Assembly (NCBI GenBank): GCA_009692805.1
Contig: SHYM01000006.1
Span: 1-33,572, forward strand
DNA from: Dehalococcoidia bacterium
Lineage (GTDB): Bacteria; Chloroflexota; Dehalococcoidia; SHYM01
Length of the DNA stretch: 33,572 nucleotides
Direction of reading: 5' to 3'
The notes under the pieces were generated by a model. It had not been told where the DNA came from and ran no database searches. It was given only the letters and a program-made list of their open reading frames with translations. This document shows, piece after piece, positions 25,234 to 33,572 of the stretch (positions within the stretch are counted from its first letter, which is position 1; every line of letters starts with the position of its first letter). Position numbers and translations under genes: made by a program.

Positions 25234-26181
25234 CTACCTTCCCGTAGTTCCATAAAAGCCGACGCCGTTGATGTAAGGCGGATCCGCCGTGATGTGATAG
25301 TGATAGACGCCCTCCGGGTAGTCCGTGGTCTTGTGCCAGTGGCCGTGGAATTCGTCTAGGTCGGCGCTGCGCAGCGTCTTGCCGCCCTCTTCGGAACCGT
25401 ATACGGGGAAGCCATCCAGCAGGAATCCGACCAGCGCATCGCGGCCGTACCTTGATGTTAGGCTCGTCGGCTCGACATGGTAATGATACATTCCCGTCAT
25501 CTGCGGATGCCCGTTGTAGTGATCGAAGGAGTCTATTTCCTGAGTGAGCAGGCGATTTGGCCCGGCGTACTGGTTAAAAAGCGGGACCCCGTTGATCGCA
25601 ACGCCAATGGGACCCAAAGGTGTTGGAACTAGGTGGTCGGATTTCTGAGGGTGCAGGGGGAGCCGCAGGACGAGCGATTGCGCTGCAATCTGATTGGGAT
25701 TCTGCCGAAAGTACACGTTGCCGCCGGTGTATGGTTCGTAGCGGCTGTCGCTCCTGGGGAAATACGGGCTCGGATGGTCCGGGACCCCTGTCGCCCTGAT
25801 GATCAGGTAATCGCCATCGACCGTGATGGAAAGTAGTGGGGGGAACTTCTGAAAAGGCGCGGGTATCTCGCCTAGCCGAGGAACCGCAGAGGACGTCGGG
25901 GGAGGGACCGGACTAGGAGCAGGGTTCGACGTGGGCGTCGGTGTGGCCGTGGGCGTCGGTGTGGCCGTGGGCGTCGGTGTGGGCGTCGGTGTGGGCGTCG
26001 GTGTGGCCGTGGGTATAGCTAGGGGCAGAGGTGCGAAGGCAGTGGTTAGAGCCGCGTCCGTCGAGGTTGCTGTCGGGACCTCGGCCGGCGCCGGCGCGGC
26101 CTCCTGCGCGCAACTGGCTGACACCAGCAAGAGCACGCCACTAAGAGCGGCGGGCATACGCCGCCGCCAGTTTCTGCCCAT
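25234..26181 (-). CDS. YHYH-domain protein, probably secreted, with Thr-Pro-rich linker
   Basis: Two YHYH motifs (GMYHYHVEP, GVYHYHITADPPYINGVGFYG), N-terminal signal-like segment ending near Cys. Confidence 0.8.
   Translation of the reverse strand: MGRNWRRRMPAALSGVLLLVSASCAQEAAPAPAEVPTATSTDAALTTAFAPLPLAIPTATPTPTPTPTPTPTATPTPTATPTPTSNPAPSPVPPPTSSAVPRLGEIPAPFQKFPPLLSITVDGDYLIIRATGVPDHPSPYFPRSDSRYEPYTGGNVYFRQNPNQIAAQSLVLRLPLHPQKSDHLVPTPLGPIGVAINGVPLFNQYAGPNRLLTQEIDSFDHYNGHPQMTGMYHYHVEPTSLTSRYGRDALVGFLLDGFPVYGSEEGGKTLRSADLDEFHGHWHKTTDYPEGVYHYHITADPPYINGVGFYGTTGR
25931..26012. repeat. Hexamer-based tandem repeat encoding (PT)n/(AT) linker
   Basis: Iterated GTGGGC GTCGGT GTGGCC units. Confidence 0.85.
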
Positions 26182-26304
26182 GTGATCGATTATAGAGGGC
26201 TGCGTAGCGAAATAGTGATGCGACGGCACCGCTTGCGAGGCAAGTGCTCACCTTCCGGAGCGCTACAGTGCAGCGTATACTAAGGCCGCTTTCCAAGGAG
26301 GGCT

Positions 26305-27222
26305 ATGCCGCCAGACCGCGTCACCGTCCACGTGCCGGCGACCACCGCCAATCTGGGCTCTGGCTTCGATTGCCTGGGGCTCGCCCTCGACCTGCAGAAC
26401 ACAGTGACGGTGGAGCGGAGCGACCGGCTGCGTATAGAGATCGCGGGCGAGGGGGAGAAGGAGCTGTCCCGCCAGACCGACAACTGGGTCTATCAGGGTA
26501 TGGCCGCCCTCTGCAAGCGTATCGAGCTGGCGGTGCCTCCGGTGCGGATCATCTGCCACAACCGCATCCCGCTGAGCCGGGGGTTGGGGAGCAGCGCGGC
26601 CGCCGCCCTCTCCGGCGTGCTGGCGTCCAACGCTCTTTGCGACGACGCCCTTCCCCAGGGGGAGCTGCTCCTGTTGGCTGCCACCCTGGACGGCCACCCG
26701 GACAATGTGGCGCCGGCGCTACTGGGTGGCTGCCAGATCGTGGTGCGAGATGACGAGCAGGGCCTGGTGACCGCCCCCATCCCGGTGCCACCCGAGCTCC
26801 GAGCAGTCCTGTTCCTGCCCGATTTCGCCATGCCCACCGCCCAGGCGCGAGCGGTGCTGCCCCTGTTGGTCACCCGCCAGGACGCCGTGTTCAACATCGG
26901 GCGTACGGCACTCCTGGTAAGCAGCCTCTTCACGGGCAGGCTGGAGTCGCTGCGCCTGGCGACCCAGGACCGCCTGCACCAACGGCCCCGGGAGGTCCTA
27001 TTCCCCGCCATGCCCAAGCTCCTTCAGGCTGCCCTGGACGCCGGCGCCTTCGGCGCTTTCCTCTCTGGAGCGGGCTCCTCCATCATCGCCTTCACCGGCA
27101 GCGATGGCCAGGCCCAGACGGTCGGCCGGGCCTTGCAGGCGTCCGCCCAGGACAACGCGGTGGCTGGAAGCTGGCGGGTGCTCCTGCCGGCGGCCCGGGG
27201 AGCGCAGGTGCTAGCCCAATAG
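26305..27222 (+). CDS. thrB: Homoserine kinase
   Basis: VTVHVPATTANLGSGFDCLGLALDL, NRIPLSRGLGSSAAAALSG, SGAGSSIIAF (GHMP). Confidence 0.95.
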   Translation: MPPDRVTVHVPATTANLGSGFDCLGLALDLQNTVTVERSDRLRIEIAGEGEKELSRQTDNWVYQGMAALCKRIELAVPPVRIICHNRIPLSRGLGSSAAAALSGVLASNALCDDALPQGELLLLAATLDGHPDNVAPALLGGCQIVVRDDEQGLVTAPIPVPPELRAVLFLPDFAMPTAQARAVLPLLVTRQDAVFNIGRTALLVSSLFTGRLESLRLATQDRLHQRPREVLFPAMPKLLQAALDAGAFGAFLSGAGSSIIAFTGSDGQAQTVGRALQASAQDNAVAGSWRVLLPAARGAQVLAQ

Positions 27223-27326
27223 CGCTGGGGACGCTCCCCTTTACCACCCGCGGCCCTACGGCTACAATTAGCCATCGCTAGGCGCCTTCCGCCGTCGCTA
27301 GCAGGAGAACGGAGCAAGGGTCCGCC

Positions 27327-28547
27327 ATGGCCCTCATCGTCCAGAAATACGGTGGCACCTCCCTCGCCCATGCCGACAATTTCAAGCATGTGGCGCGCCG
27401 GGTGGCAGCCCTCAGGGACCAGGGCCACGACGTGGTCGTGGTGGTCTCCGCGCGGGGCGATACGACCGACGAACTGCTGGGGCTCGCCCTGGAGATCACC
27501 CCGGAGCCCGACGAGCGCGAGCTGGATTTGCTCCTCTCCACGGGAGAGATGGTCTCCTGCGCCCTCTTGGCGATGGCCCTCAAGGCGCTGAGCAAAGAGG
27601 CGGTGAGCCTCACGGGCCTGCAGGCGGGCATACTCACCGATAAGGCCCACAGCAAGGCGCGCATCACGGGCGTGGACCCAGGGCGGATCCAGCGGGAGCT
27701 AAAACGAGGACAGATAGTCATCGTGGCCGGGTTCCAGGGAGTCACCACGGATATGGATGTTACCACCCTGGGCCGCGGCGGCTCCGACACCACGGCGGTG
27801 GCCCTGGCAGCCCGGCTCAAGGCCGGGCGGTGCGAGATCTACACCGACGTGGAGGGAGTCTACACCGCCGACCCCCGTATCGTCCCCGAGGCGCGCCGCC
27901 TGCAGGACATCGGCTACGAGGAGATGCTGGAGCTGGCCACTTACGGGGCCAAGGTGCTGCATCCCAGGGCCGCGGAACTGGGCCTGCTTTACGATATCCC
28001 GATCCTGGTGGCATCCACCTTCGTCGAAGGCCCGGGCACCCTCGTCTGCAAAGGAGTAACCATGGAAGCCGAGAACAAGGTGCGCGGCATCGCCCATGAC
28101 CTGGATGTCGCCAAGATCACCATGCGCGGCGTCCCCGACCGCCCGGGCATCGCCGCCGCCATCTTCGAGCCTCTGGCCCAGGCCAACATCAGCGTCGACA
28201 CCATCGTCCAGAACGCTAGCCTGGAGAACGTGACCGACCTCACCTTCACCGTGGCCAAGGGCGACCTCACCAAGGCGATGAAAGTGGTGGACAAGCGGGC
28301 CAAGCAGGTGGGATTCAAGCAGGTCCTAGCCGACGGCACCCTCGGCAAGGTGAGCATCGTGGGCACCGGGATGCAGCACACCCCGGGCTACGCCTCCAAG
28401 ATGTTCCGTGCCCTGTCCGACGCCGGCGTCAATATCCACCTCATCACCACCTCCGAGGTCCGCATCACCTGTATCGTGGACGGGGCCAAGGTGCCCTTGG
28501 CGGTGCGGGCCCTCCACGAGGCCTTCGAGCTGGCGAAGCCGCAGTAG
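27327..28547 (+). CDS. lysC: Aspartate kinase with ACT domains
   Basis: [50 protein letters not shown]-terminal ACT repeats. Confidence 0.96.
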   Translation: MALIVQKYGGTSLAHADNFKHVARRVAALRDQGHDVVVVVSARGDTTDELLGLALEITPEPDERELDLLLSTGEMVSCALLAMALKALSKEAVSLTGLQAGILTDKAHSKARITGVDPGRIQRELKRGQIVIVAGFQGVTTDMDVTTLGRGGSDTTAVALAARLKAGRCEIYTDVEGVYTADPRIVPEARRLQDIGYEEMLELATYGAKVLHPRAAELGLLYDIPILVASTFVEGPGTLVCKGVTMEAENKVRGIAHDLDVAKITMRGVPDRPGIAAAIFEPLAQANISVDTIVQNASLENVTDLTFTVAKGDLTKAMKVVDKRAKQVGFKQVLADGTLGKVSIVGTGMQHTPGYASKMFRALSDAGVNIHLITTSEVRITCIVDGAKVPLAVRALHEAFELAKPQ

Positions 28548-28582
28548 GGAGAGGGCACAACCGGGAGACCACAAAGGCCAGA

Positions 28583-29512
28583 TCAGCTCCGTCCCAAGAG
28601 CCCGCCGATGGTGAGCCAGTAGTAGATGAGGAACAGCCCCGCCAGCACCAGCAGGGCCGCGCCCGCCCGCTCCAGGTAGGGGATGAGGCGGGTCACGGAG
28701 CGGGCGACGGCGCCCTTGAACAGGGCCGCGGCCAGCGAGACCACCGTCAGGATCAGGCCCATCCCCAGGGCATACAGGATGAACTGCCCGACGCCCGCCG
28801 CGATGCCCTGGGCCGCTAGGGCGCTACCCACCACCGCCAGGAACACCGGCAGGGTGCAGCTCAGCGACGCCACGCCGTAGGCGAGGCCGTAGAGGAAGAG
28901 CGCCCGCCAGCCCCGGCCGCCGGGTATGGGGATGCGGCTGGCGGCCAGGATGCCCAGATAACGCCCCGACAGGCTCCATAGGCCCAGGACGACCATGGCC
29001 CCGCCCACGGCCAGGGCTGCCCACGGCACCACCTGTATCAGGCCCCGCCCACCCGCGGCGATGATGGCACCGGCAGCGGCGAACATGGCCACGAAGCCCG
29101 CGGTGACCACAAGCCCCATACCCAGGGCCCTCGCCGCCCTGGGCGCCAAGTGGGCCCCTGGCTGGGCCCCTACCCTGTCATCCAACTGAAACGCGACAAA
29201 GGCCGGCAGCATGGCGAAGCCGCAGGGGTTCACCGCCGAGACCATGCCCGCGGCGAAGGCGAAGCCGAAGGGCAGCGCCTTCGCCAGCGGCTCCAACCAG
29301 GAGCGGCTCCAGCTCACGGCGCGCTCGAACCCCTGGCCGAGGGGTCCGCCGAAGGGCTGGCCCACGGACCAGGCGATGAAGTACGCCAGCCCGCCCATGG
29401 CCAGCAGCAAGCCCAGAGCCAGGCCCGCCAGGCGGTAGCGGGGCAGCCCTTTAAAACCCGCTACTGAAGCCTCTGAGCCCTCCAGCACATGCTCTGGCGA
29501 AGTATCCGCCAT
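28583..29512 (-). CDS. Cytochrome c biogenesis protein CcdA/DsbD-like membrane protein
   Basis: AAGMVSAVNPCGFAMLPAFVAF and YGVASLSCTLPVFLAVVGSAL. Confidence 0.88.
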   Translation of the reverse strand: MADTSPEHVLEGSEASVAGFKGLPRYRLAGLALGLLLAMGGLAYFIAWSVGQPFGGPLGQGFERAVSWSRSWLEPLAKALPFGFAFAAGMVSAVNPCGFAMLPAFVAFQLDDRVGAQPGAHLAPRAARALGMGLVVTAGFVAMFAAAGAIIAAGGRGLIQVVPWAALAVGGAMVVLGLWSLSGRYLGILAASRIPIPGGRGWRALFLYGLAYGVASLSCTLPVFLAVVGSALAAQGIAAGVGQFILYALGMGLILTVVSLAAALFKGAVARSVTRLIPYLERAGAALLVLAGLFLIYYWLTIGGLLGRS

Positions 29513-29600
29513 CGAACCAACCCCTCGTCCCATGAGCCACCCACGCCGCTATTGTATGCCAGTGCGATGGGCGGTGAGCAGGGCTGCCCATGCACGCCGC

Positions 29601-29606
29601 TATAAT
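29601..29606 (+). promoter_or_regulatory. -10 TATAAT, 7 nt before the glycosyltransferase ATG
   Basis: Position implies a leaderless or near-leaderless transcript. Confidence 0.5.
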
Positions 29607-29613
29607 GCGGGCA

Positions 29614-30363
29614 ATGCAGGAGAGCCCGCCGTACCTTTCCATCGTGGTGCCCGCCTACAACGAGGAGGCGCGGCTGCCGGAGAGCCTGGCCCAGATCGTC
29701 GCCTGTCTGCAAAGCAGGCCCTTCGACTGGGAGGTGCTGGTGGCCGACGACGGCAGCAACGACCGCACCGCCGCCATCGTGCAGGAGTGTAGCGCCCGCG
29801 AGGGGCGGGTGCGGCTGCTCTCCGGCCCTCATCTGGGAAAGGGCGGCGCTGTCCGGCGCGGGATGCTGGCCGCCAGGGGACGCTACCGCTTCCTGGCCGA
29901 CGCCGATCTCTCCATGCCCATCGAGCAGGTGGAGCGCTTCCTCCCACCGTGCCTCGACGACTGCGACGTGGCCATCGCCTCTCGGGAGGCGCCAGGGGCG
30001 CGGCGCCTCGGCGAGCCCCGGAGACGCCACCTGGTGGGGAGGGCCTTCAACCTGCTAGTCCGGCTCGTGGCCCTCCCGGGCGTCCGCGACAGCCAATGTG
30101 GCTTCAAGCTCTTCACCGCGGCGGCCGCCCAGGCGCTCTTCCCACTCCAGCGGCTCCAGGGCTGGGGCTTCGACGTGGAGGTGCTCTACCTGGCCCGCTT
30201 GCAGGGCCGGCGGCTGGTGGAGGTGCCCATCGACTGGCACTATCGCAAGGAGAGCAAGGTGCGCCTATTCCCCGACGCCCTGCGCATATTGGGAGAGCTC
30301 GTGCTGATCCGCTGGAACCACCTGCGGGGCCGCTATCGGGCGCGGCCTGCGCGCCAGACCTGA
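29614..30363 (+). CDS. Family 2 glycosyltransferase (dolichyl-phosphate glucose/mannose synthase-like)
   Basis: YLSIVVPAYNEEARLPESL, VLVADDGSNDRT, YRFLADADLSMP, DSQCGFKLF. Confidence 0.92.
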   Translation: MQESPPYLSIVVPAYNEEARLPESLAQIVACLQSRPFDWEVLVADDGSNDRTAAIVQECSAREGRVRLLSGPHLGKGGAVRRGMLAARGRYRFLADADLSMPIEQVERFLPPCLDDCDVAIASREAPGARRLGEPRRRHLVGRAFNLLVRLVALPGVRDSQCGFKLFTAAAAQALFPLQRLQGWGFDVEVLYLARLQGRRLVEVPIDWHYRKESKVRLFPDALRILGELVLIRWNHLRGRYRARPARQT

Positions 30364-30365
30364 CA

Positions 30366-31208
30366 GTGGGCACCCTCTACCTGGTCTCCACCCCCATCGG
30401 CAATCTGGAGGACATCACCCAGCGGGCGCTGCGCGTCCTGCGGGAGGCGTCGCTCATTGCCGCCGAGGATACCCGCACCGCCCGCATCCTGCTGTCCGCC
30501 TATGGGATCACCACGCCCGTGGTCAGCTATCACGAGCAGGGCGGCCAGCCGCGAGTGGAACCGATACTCCAGCGGCTTCAGGGAGGAGACGTCGCCCTCA
30601 TCTCCGAGGCGGGGACCCCAGGGATCAGCGACCCGGGCTTCGAGCTGGTGCACGCGACCCTGGCCGCCGGGCATCAGGTGGTGCCGGTCCCCGGCCCCTC
30701 GGCCCTGACGGCGGCGCTGGCCGTCGCGGGAGTGCCCCTGGACCAGTTCACCTACGTGGGGTTCCTCCCCCGGCGGCGGGCTCAGCGGCGCCGCCTGCTG
30801 GGGGAGCTGGCCGCCTCGCCCCGGACCAGCGTGGCCTTCGAAGCGCCCCACCGCCTCCGCGCCGCCCTGGAGGACATGGCGGAGGCCCTGGGCCTGCGCC
30901 CGCTGGCGGTCTGCCGGGAGCTGACCAAGCTCCATGAAGAGGTCTTCCGCGGCACCCCGGAGGAGGCCCTGGCCCATTTCCAGCAGCCGCGAGGAGAGTT
31001 CACGCTGGTGTTTGCCGGGGCGCCGGCTGAGGACCGGCGCTCCGCCACGGGCGACTCCGCCGCTCTCCGTCGCCGGCTGGGCGCGCTGCGACGCCAGGGG
31101 CTCAGGGCCAGGGAGGCGGTAGGGCAAGTCGCCGTCGAGACGGGCGTCTCACGTCGCCTGGTGTACCAGGAGTGGCTGCGGCTGTCCCCACCCCGGACAC
31201 CGGCCTAG
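30366..31208 (+). CDS. rsmI: 16S rRNA (cytidine(1402)-2'-O)-methyltransferase (GTG start)
   Basis: GTLYLVSTPIGNLEDITQRAL, AAEDTRTARILL, LISEAGTPGISDPG, FEAPHRL. Confidence 0.95.
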   Translation: MGTLYLVSTPIGNLEDITQRALRVLREASLIAAEDTRTARILLSAYGITTPVVSYHEQGGQPRVEPILQRLQGGDVALISEAGTPGISDPGFELVHATLAAGHQVVPVPGPSALTAALAVAGVPLDQFTYVGFLPRRRAQRRRLLGELAASPRTSVAFEAPHRLRAALEDMAEALGLRPLAVCRELTKLHEEVFRGTPEEALAHFQQPRGEFTLVFAGAPAEDRRSATGDSAALRRRLGALRRQGLRAREAVGQVAVETGVSRRLVYQEWLRLSPPRTPA

Positions 31209-31210
31209 TA

Positions 31211-31335
31211 CTCCGCGACCATCCCCCTGGCCCCCTTCCTGGCCAGGAAGGGGGTAGTTTGAAGGTGTCAGAAGGGGGACACCCCCTTCGACCCCCGGTA
31301 GAGGGAGACCCCTCTGCGCTCCCCCCAGCCTGGGT
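31211..31335 (-). mobile_element. MITE-like element copy 6 (terminally truncated, reverse orientation)
   Basis: CCATCCCCCTGGCCCCCTTCCTGGCCAGGAAGGGGGTAGTTTGAAGG...; perfect core palindrome 31231-31254. Confidence 0.75.
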
Positions 31336-31348
31336 TGTGGGCGGGTGC

Positions 31349-32314
31349 CTAGCGGCTGCGATCCAGGACGTAGTCCACCAGCCCGTGGAGGGAGTCCTGG
31401 GCCGGGGAGGACGGCAGGCGCCGTAGCTCACGCCGGGCCTCCTCGGCGTAGCCGCGGGCGATGGCATAGGCCTCGTCGATGACGCCGGAGTCGCGGATGC
31501 GGGCGACGGCCTCCCGTACCGCCGCCTCGCGGTCGGGCCCCTCGCAGGCGCGGCGGATGGTGGCATCGGCGGGCTCGCGCTCCAGGAGAAGGATCGCCGG
31601 CAGGGTCACGGTGCCCTGGAGCAGGTCGTTGCCCACCGGCTTGCCCAGGTCCTCCTCGGTCCCCATGTAGTCGAGGATGTCGTCCACGATCTGGAAAGCC
31701 AGGCCCAGGGCGTGGCCGAACCGCCGCAGGGCCAGCACCTCCTCCTCGGGAGCGCCGCTGAGGACTGCTCCCGCCTCCGTGGCCATGGAGAAGAGGGAGG
31801 CGGTCTTGCGCTCGATGCGCTGGAGGTAGTGCTGCCGGTCCTGCTTGGCGTCGAAGGCGCTGAAGAGCTCGTTCAGCTCGCCCTTGCACAGGGTCATGAC
31901 GGTGCGCGCGAAGAGGTGGACGCAGCGCAGGTTGCCGGTGGAGGTGCACAGGTCGGCGGAGTTGGCGAAGAGGTAGTCGCCCAGCAGGATGGCGGTGCTG
32001 TCTCCCCAGAGGCTGTGAACGGTGGGGTCGCCCCGCCGCAGGGCGCTCTTGTCCACGGTGTCGTCGTGCACCAGGGTGGCAGTGTGCAGCAGCTCGGCGG
32101 CCGCGGCCATGGTCACGACGTGGGTCGTATCGTGGGGGTGGAAGCGGGCTGAAAGCAGGCAGAGCGCTGGCCTTATCTGCTTGCCTCGCTGGCGCAACAC
32201 ATGGTCCAGCATCTGGCCCAGCCAGGGGAAATCCACCTGGGCCAGCTCGCGCAGCCGCTCCAGCACCAGGTCCAGTTCCGCCTCTATGGGGGCATAGATC
32301 GCTAGGACGGACAT
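31349..32314 (-). CDS. Polyprenyl synthetase (trans-isoprenyl diphosphate synthase)
   Basis: LVHDDTVDKSALRRGDPT and FQIVDDILDYMG motifs; start MSVLAIYAP overlaps tatD stop by 13 nt. Confidence 0.93.
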   Translation of the reverse strand: MSVLAIYAPIEAELDLVLERLRELAQVDFPWLGQMLDHVLRQRGKQIRPALCLLSARFHPHDTTHVVTMAAAAELLHTATLVHDDTVDKSALRRGDPTVHSLWGDSTAILLGDYLFANSADLCTSTGNLRCVHLFARTVMTLCKGELNELFSAFDAKQDRQHYLQRIERKTASLFSMATEAGAVLSGAPEEEVLALRRFGHALGLAFQIVDDILDYMGTEEDLGKPVGNDLLQGTVTLPAILLLEREPADATIRRACEGPDREAAVREAVARIRDSGVIDEAYAIARGYAEEARRELRRLPSSPAQDSLHGLVDYVLDRSR

Positions 32315-33141
32315 TTGCAGACCCCAGCGGCCACCGCGCCCAGACGGTACACTCCCAGGGCGTTGGCGGTAGTCGTACGCGCCAGCTCCTCCAGGCTTAT
32401 ACCGCGCAGGGCGGCTACCTTGGCTGCTGTCTCGATGAGATAAGCGGGCTCGTTCCTCTGGCCTCGGTGGCCCTGGGGCGCCAACACCGGGGCGTCGGTC
32501 TCCAGCACCAGCCCATGAGCGGGGACTGCGCGGGCGACCTCCTGGGTGCGCTCCGCCCCGGGGAAGGTGACGGGCCCCGCCACGGAGATAAGGAAACCCA
32601 GGTCGAGGAGGCGGCCGGCTGCCGCGGCATCGCCGCTGAAGCAATGCATCACGCCGAAGGGTGGCGCCTCGCCCAGGGCTCGCCTGGCCCTCGCCCAGGG
32701 CTCCAGGAAGCGCAGGCAGTCCTCCAGCGCCTGGCGCTGGTGCACCACCACGGGCAGGTGCAGCTCCGCGGCCAGCTCCAGTTGCAGACGGAAGACCCGC
32801 TCTTGCTCTTCCCTGGGCGCCCGGTCCCGATAGAAGTCCAGGCCGATCTCGCCGATGGCCACCACCTTGGGGTGGCGGGCCAGCTCGCCCAGGGCTTGCA
32901 GATCGCCCGGCCTCATCTCCCCCGCCTTGTTGGGATGGATGCCCAGGGCGGCGTAGACCTCCGGATAGCGCTCGGCAATATCAAGGGTCAAGGGGGAGCT
33001 TCCCAGGTCTTCGGCAGTCGTTATCAGGAGGGCCACGCCAGCCTCGCGGGCGCGCTCCAGCGTCTCGTCCCGGTCGCGGTAAGAGCCGTCGTCCAGGTGG
33101 CAGTGGCTATCTACCCACACAAGCTGCCTCGCGTGGCTCAC
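32302..33141 (-). CDS. tatD: TatD-family metal-dependent hydrolase
   Basis: WVDSHCHLDD, AIGEIGLDFYRD, LVLETDAPVL. Confidence 0.94.
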   Translation of the reverse strand: MSHARQLVWVDSHCHLDDGSYRDRDETLERAREAGVALLITTAEDLGSSPLTLDIAERYPEVYAALGIHPNKAGEMRPGDLQALGELARHPKVVAIGEIGLDFYRDRAPREEQERVFRLQLELAAELHLPVVVHQRQALEDCLRFLEPWARARRALGEAPPFGVMHCFSGDAAAAGRLLDLGFLISVAGPVTFPGAERTQEVARAVPAHGLVLETDAPVLAPQGHRGQRNEPAYLIETAAKVAALRGISLEELARTTTANALGVYRLGAVAAGVCKCPS

Positions 33142-33168
33142 CCTGCGACGGGCTCAGGGCGAACGCTG
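33141..33168 (+). repeat. REP-like sequence CCCTGCGACGGGCTCAGGGCGAACGCTG
   Basis: Close to the common CCCTTCGACAGGCTCAGGGCGAACGG repeat; lies between metG and tatD. Confidence 0.6.
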
Positions 33169-33180
33169 TACCGGCCTGGC

Positions 33181-33572
33181 TAGCGACCGACATGGGCTTC
33201 CTGCAGGCGCTGGAGCTCCGTCTGGGCCACCTGCTCGTCCAGCTTCTTGAAGAGCGGGGCAGGCTCGCGCAGGGGGTGGCCCGGGATGGGCTCCTGGATG
33301 GTCCAGCCGGCCTGGGCGGCGGTGCCCTCCAGCCCCAGGAAGTGATGGAGCCTTTCGGAGCTGAAGGGCAGGAAGGGGCACAGGACAGTCTTCAGGGCGG
33401 CGATGACATAGAGGGCGACCCATAGCGTGGTGGCGGTGCGCTGGGGGTCCTCCCGCAGGCTCTTCCAAGGCGCCCGCTCCTCCAGGTAGCGGTTGCCTTC
33501 CTGGGCCAGGCTGAAGGCCTCGCGGATCCCCTCGCGGAAACTGGTGTGGGCCAGGGCCTTGTCCACCGCCTG
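33181..33572 (-). CDS. metG: Methionyl-tRNA synthetase, C-terminal part (runs off window end)
   Basis: AQEGNRYLEERAPWKSLREDPQRTATTLWVALYVIAALKTVLCPFLPFSSERLHHFLG. Confidence 0.9.

Noticed and set aside
25931-26012. CRISPR-like repeated array
   Set aside because: Contiguous hexamer repeat inside a coding sequence, with no spacers; encodes a Thr-Pro linker.
33141-33168. Novel intergenic palindrome near metG/tatD
   Set aside because: Matches the widely occurring TTCGACAGGCTCAGGGCGAAC-type repeat, so not novel; kept only as a repeat feature.
1-33572. tRNA or rRNA genes
   Set aside because: No acceptor/T-arm (GGTTCGAATC-like) signature or rRNA motifs noticed; no dedicated scan could be run.

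Overview
GC-rich bacterial chromosomal segment, mostly dense housekeeping genes; the gene content suggests a Chloroflexota/Dehalococcoidia-like genome (inference only). Recognisable genes: PAP2 phosphatase, mutS2, two MFS transporters, rarA, LOG-like protein, DUF35/thiolase pair, corA-like, ybeY, dnaX, infC-rpmI-rplT, pheS, YfcE-type phosphoesterase, AbiJ/Abi_C-type defence gene, pheT, hicB/hicA, moeA, acylphosphatase remnant, YHYH protein, thrB, lysC, ccdA-like, glycosyltransferase, rsmI, polyprenyl synthetase, tatD and the metG 3' end. The strongest non-genic signal is a family of about 200 bp MITE-like elements. They have 11-bp terminal inverted repeats (GGCCTTGYACA), a 24-nt core palindrome (CCCCCTTCCTGGCCAGGAAGGGGG) and, in three copies, 9-bp target-site duplications; six copies sit at gene boundaries. 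A partial homologue lies in frame inside the phosphoesterase gene. Smaller palindromes (TCCCGAC-n-GTCGGGA; CCCGCC-n-GGCGGG) lie in the coding sequences of pheS, pheT and rarA and inside the larger repeats. Other observations: pheS and pheT are split by a 3.4-kb islet carrying a defence-like gene and a duplicated phosphoesterase tail; hicA has a frameshift in a C-run; the acylphosphatase has an out-of-frame internal deletion; infC and the phosphoesterase gene have no canonical start codon; and several promoters suggest leaderless mRNAs.
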